Assembly: GCA_949291555.1 (NCBI GenBank)
Contig: CASEWE010000016.1
Span: 40,065-77,508, forward strand
Origin: an uncultured Bacteroidales bacterium
GTDB lineage: Bacteria; Bacteroidota; Bacteroidia; Bacteroidales; P3
Direction: 5' to 3'
DNA length: 37,444 nucleotides
Shown: in pieces, positions 36,861 through 37,444 of the stretch
How the letters are laid out: each line of letters starts with the position of its first letter
Position numbering within the stretch: the first letter of the stretch is position 1
Notes under the pieces: generated by a model
Database searches by the model: none
Seen by the model: the letters and a program-made list of their open reading frames with translations, nothing else
What the model was told of the DNA's origin: nothing
Program-made: the position numbers and the translations under genes

Positions 36861-37387
36861 TGCGTTTGTTTTTTTTTGAGCGTCCGATACGGAAAAAGCG
36901 AACGCTGCGGAAACTGCCGTTTTCCCTTCAGGGACGGTCGGGCTTTTTCCGGCAGGTTCCCGCGAAAATAATCTTTTTGCTGGACTTGGGGGCTTTGCGG
37001 GTTTCCGTGGCGGGAACGGGGCGCGAGGGATGGAGGTGTTTCTTGCTTGGAATCCCTTGTGGCTTTTGGCATTTTCCAAGACCTGTTTCTTCGTGCTTGC
37101 GTCCTTTGGGCGCGATCCGGCTTCCCGCTCCGTCCTCGGGTCTCGTCTCGAGGCCGTTCCGCGCGCCTGTCCCGGCCTGTCCGTCTTTCCCCGGGCCTTG
37201 CCCCGCCTTGGCCGTCCCGTCCTGTCCGGCCTTGGCCGTCCCGTCCTTATCGTCCCGGATACTTTATTATATATAGGTGCCGGCGCGCGGCTTGGCGGGC
37301 GAGGGGTGGTGCCGCGGTCGGGGCGCCGGATCAACCACGTGGTTCCCAGCGACTTGCGATTTGTTTGAAAAAAAATCCCGGAAAAGC
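36861..37387. other. GC-rich intergenic region, no gene seen
   Basis: No frame resembles a known family. The minus frame is open through most of the region but encodes low-complexity Arg/Pro/Lys sequence. A 24-base tandem duplication lies at 37205-37252 and a short AT-rich patch (TTTATTATATATA) at 37262-37274. Confidence 0.5.
37205..37252. repeat. 24-bp tandem duplication
   Basis: GCCTTGGCCGTCCCGTCCTG plus four bases (37205-37228) is followed directly by a copy (37229-37252) identical for the first 18 bases and differing at a few of the last six. Related CCGTCC/CCTGTCC motifs continue on both sides. Confidence 0.75.
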
Positions 37388-37418
37388 TTTGCCGGGACGA
37401 GGAAAGGTCGTACCTTTG
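37388..37418 (+). promoter_or_regulatory. Consensus Bacteroidota promoter at the right edge
   Basis: TTTG (37388-37391) and TACCTTTG (37411-37418) match both the -33 and -7 consensus with a 19-base spacer, the best promoter in the window. It points right, so the gene it serves lies beyond the end. Confidence 0.75.
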
Positions 37419-37444
37419 CAGCCCTGTCCGGGGAGGCGGGCGGC

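Overview
The window reads as chromosomal DNA of a Bacteroidota member, most likely of the order Bacteroidales. Evidence: TAnnTTTG-type promoter elements, A-rich leaders instead of Shine-Dalgarno sites, a type IX secretion C-terminal domain, a long Bacteroides-type GDP-fucose synthase, and a thiE-thiG-thiC-thiH-thiF operon behind a TPP riboswitch. Base composition is clearly GC-rich except for a low-GC patch around 8.0-9.6 kb. A GC-rich family such as Rikenellaceae is possible, but this is inference and no rRNA or tRNA gene is present to test it.

Layout. 0.2-0.8 kb: a probably truncated type IX cargo tail. 1.2-5.4 kb (+): gmd, fcl and a phosphohexomutase, making GDP-L-fucose and hexose phosphates for surface glycans, closed by a terminator. 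5.6-7.8 kb (-): mlaE, mlaF and cvpA, with a 15-bp tandem repeat between mlaF and cvpA. 7.9-9.05 kb (-): a decayed hipBA toxin-antitoxin locus. 9.8-14.1 kb: a small lipoprotein, a SprT-like metallopeptidase, an MsbA-like ABC exporter and an M20 amidohydrolase. 14.3-16.1 kb: a DUF308 membrane protein and an EamA permease with divergent promoters. 16.4-17.9 kb: guaB with a terminator. 18.0-23.4 kb (+): a translationally coupled periplasmic folding operon (two-parvulin PPIase, lipoprotein, SurA) ending in a MoxR ATPase. 23.5-29.8 kb (-): the thiamine operon (TenI-like, thiE, thiG, thiC, thiH, thiF) behind a TPP riboswitch. 30.3-30.9 kb: a charge-polarised Lys/Ala-rich then acidic protein. 31.1-33.7 kb (-): a complete BtuFCD-like metal-chelate importer. 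33.9-35.7 kb (+): an M23/LysM endopeptidase and an APS-type cysH. 35.8-36.9 kb (-): a family 2 glycosyltransferase. The right edge carries a consensus promoter for a gene outside the window.

Most of the window is housekeeping and envelope biogenesis. I did not find an obvious new multi-gene system. The points most worth a second look are: the thiamine operon has no thiS, and its ThiF lacks the usual cysteines in the reading frame although a neighbouring frame spells a CxxC; the multiply lesioned hipBA locus; the charge-polarised protein; and several short tandem repeats in GC-rich intergenic DNA. I saw no CRISPR array, insertion sequence, prophage, tRNA or rRNA.
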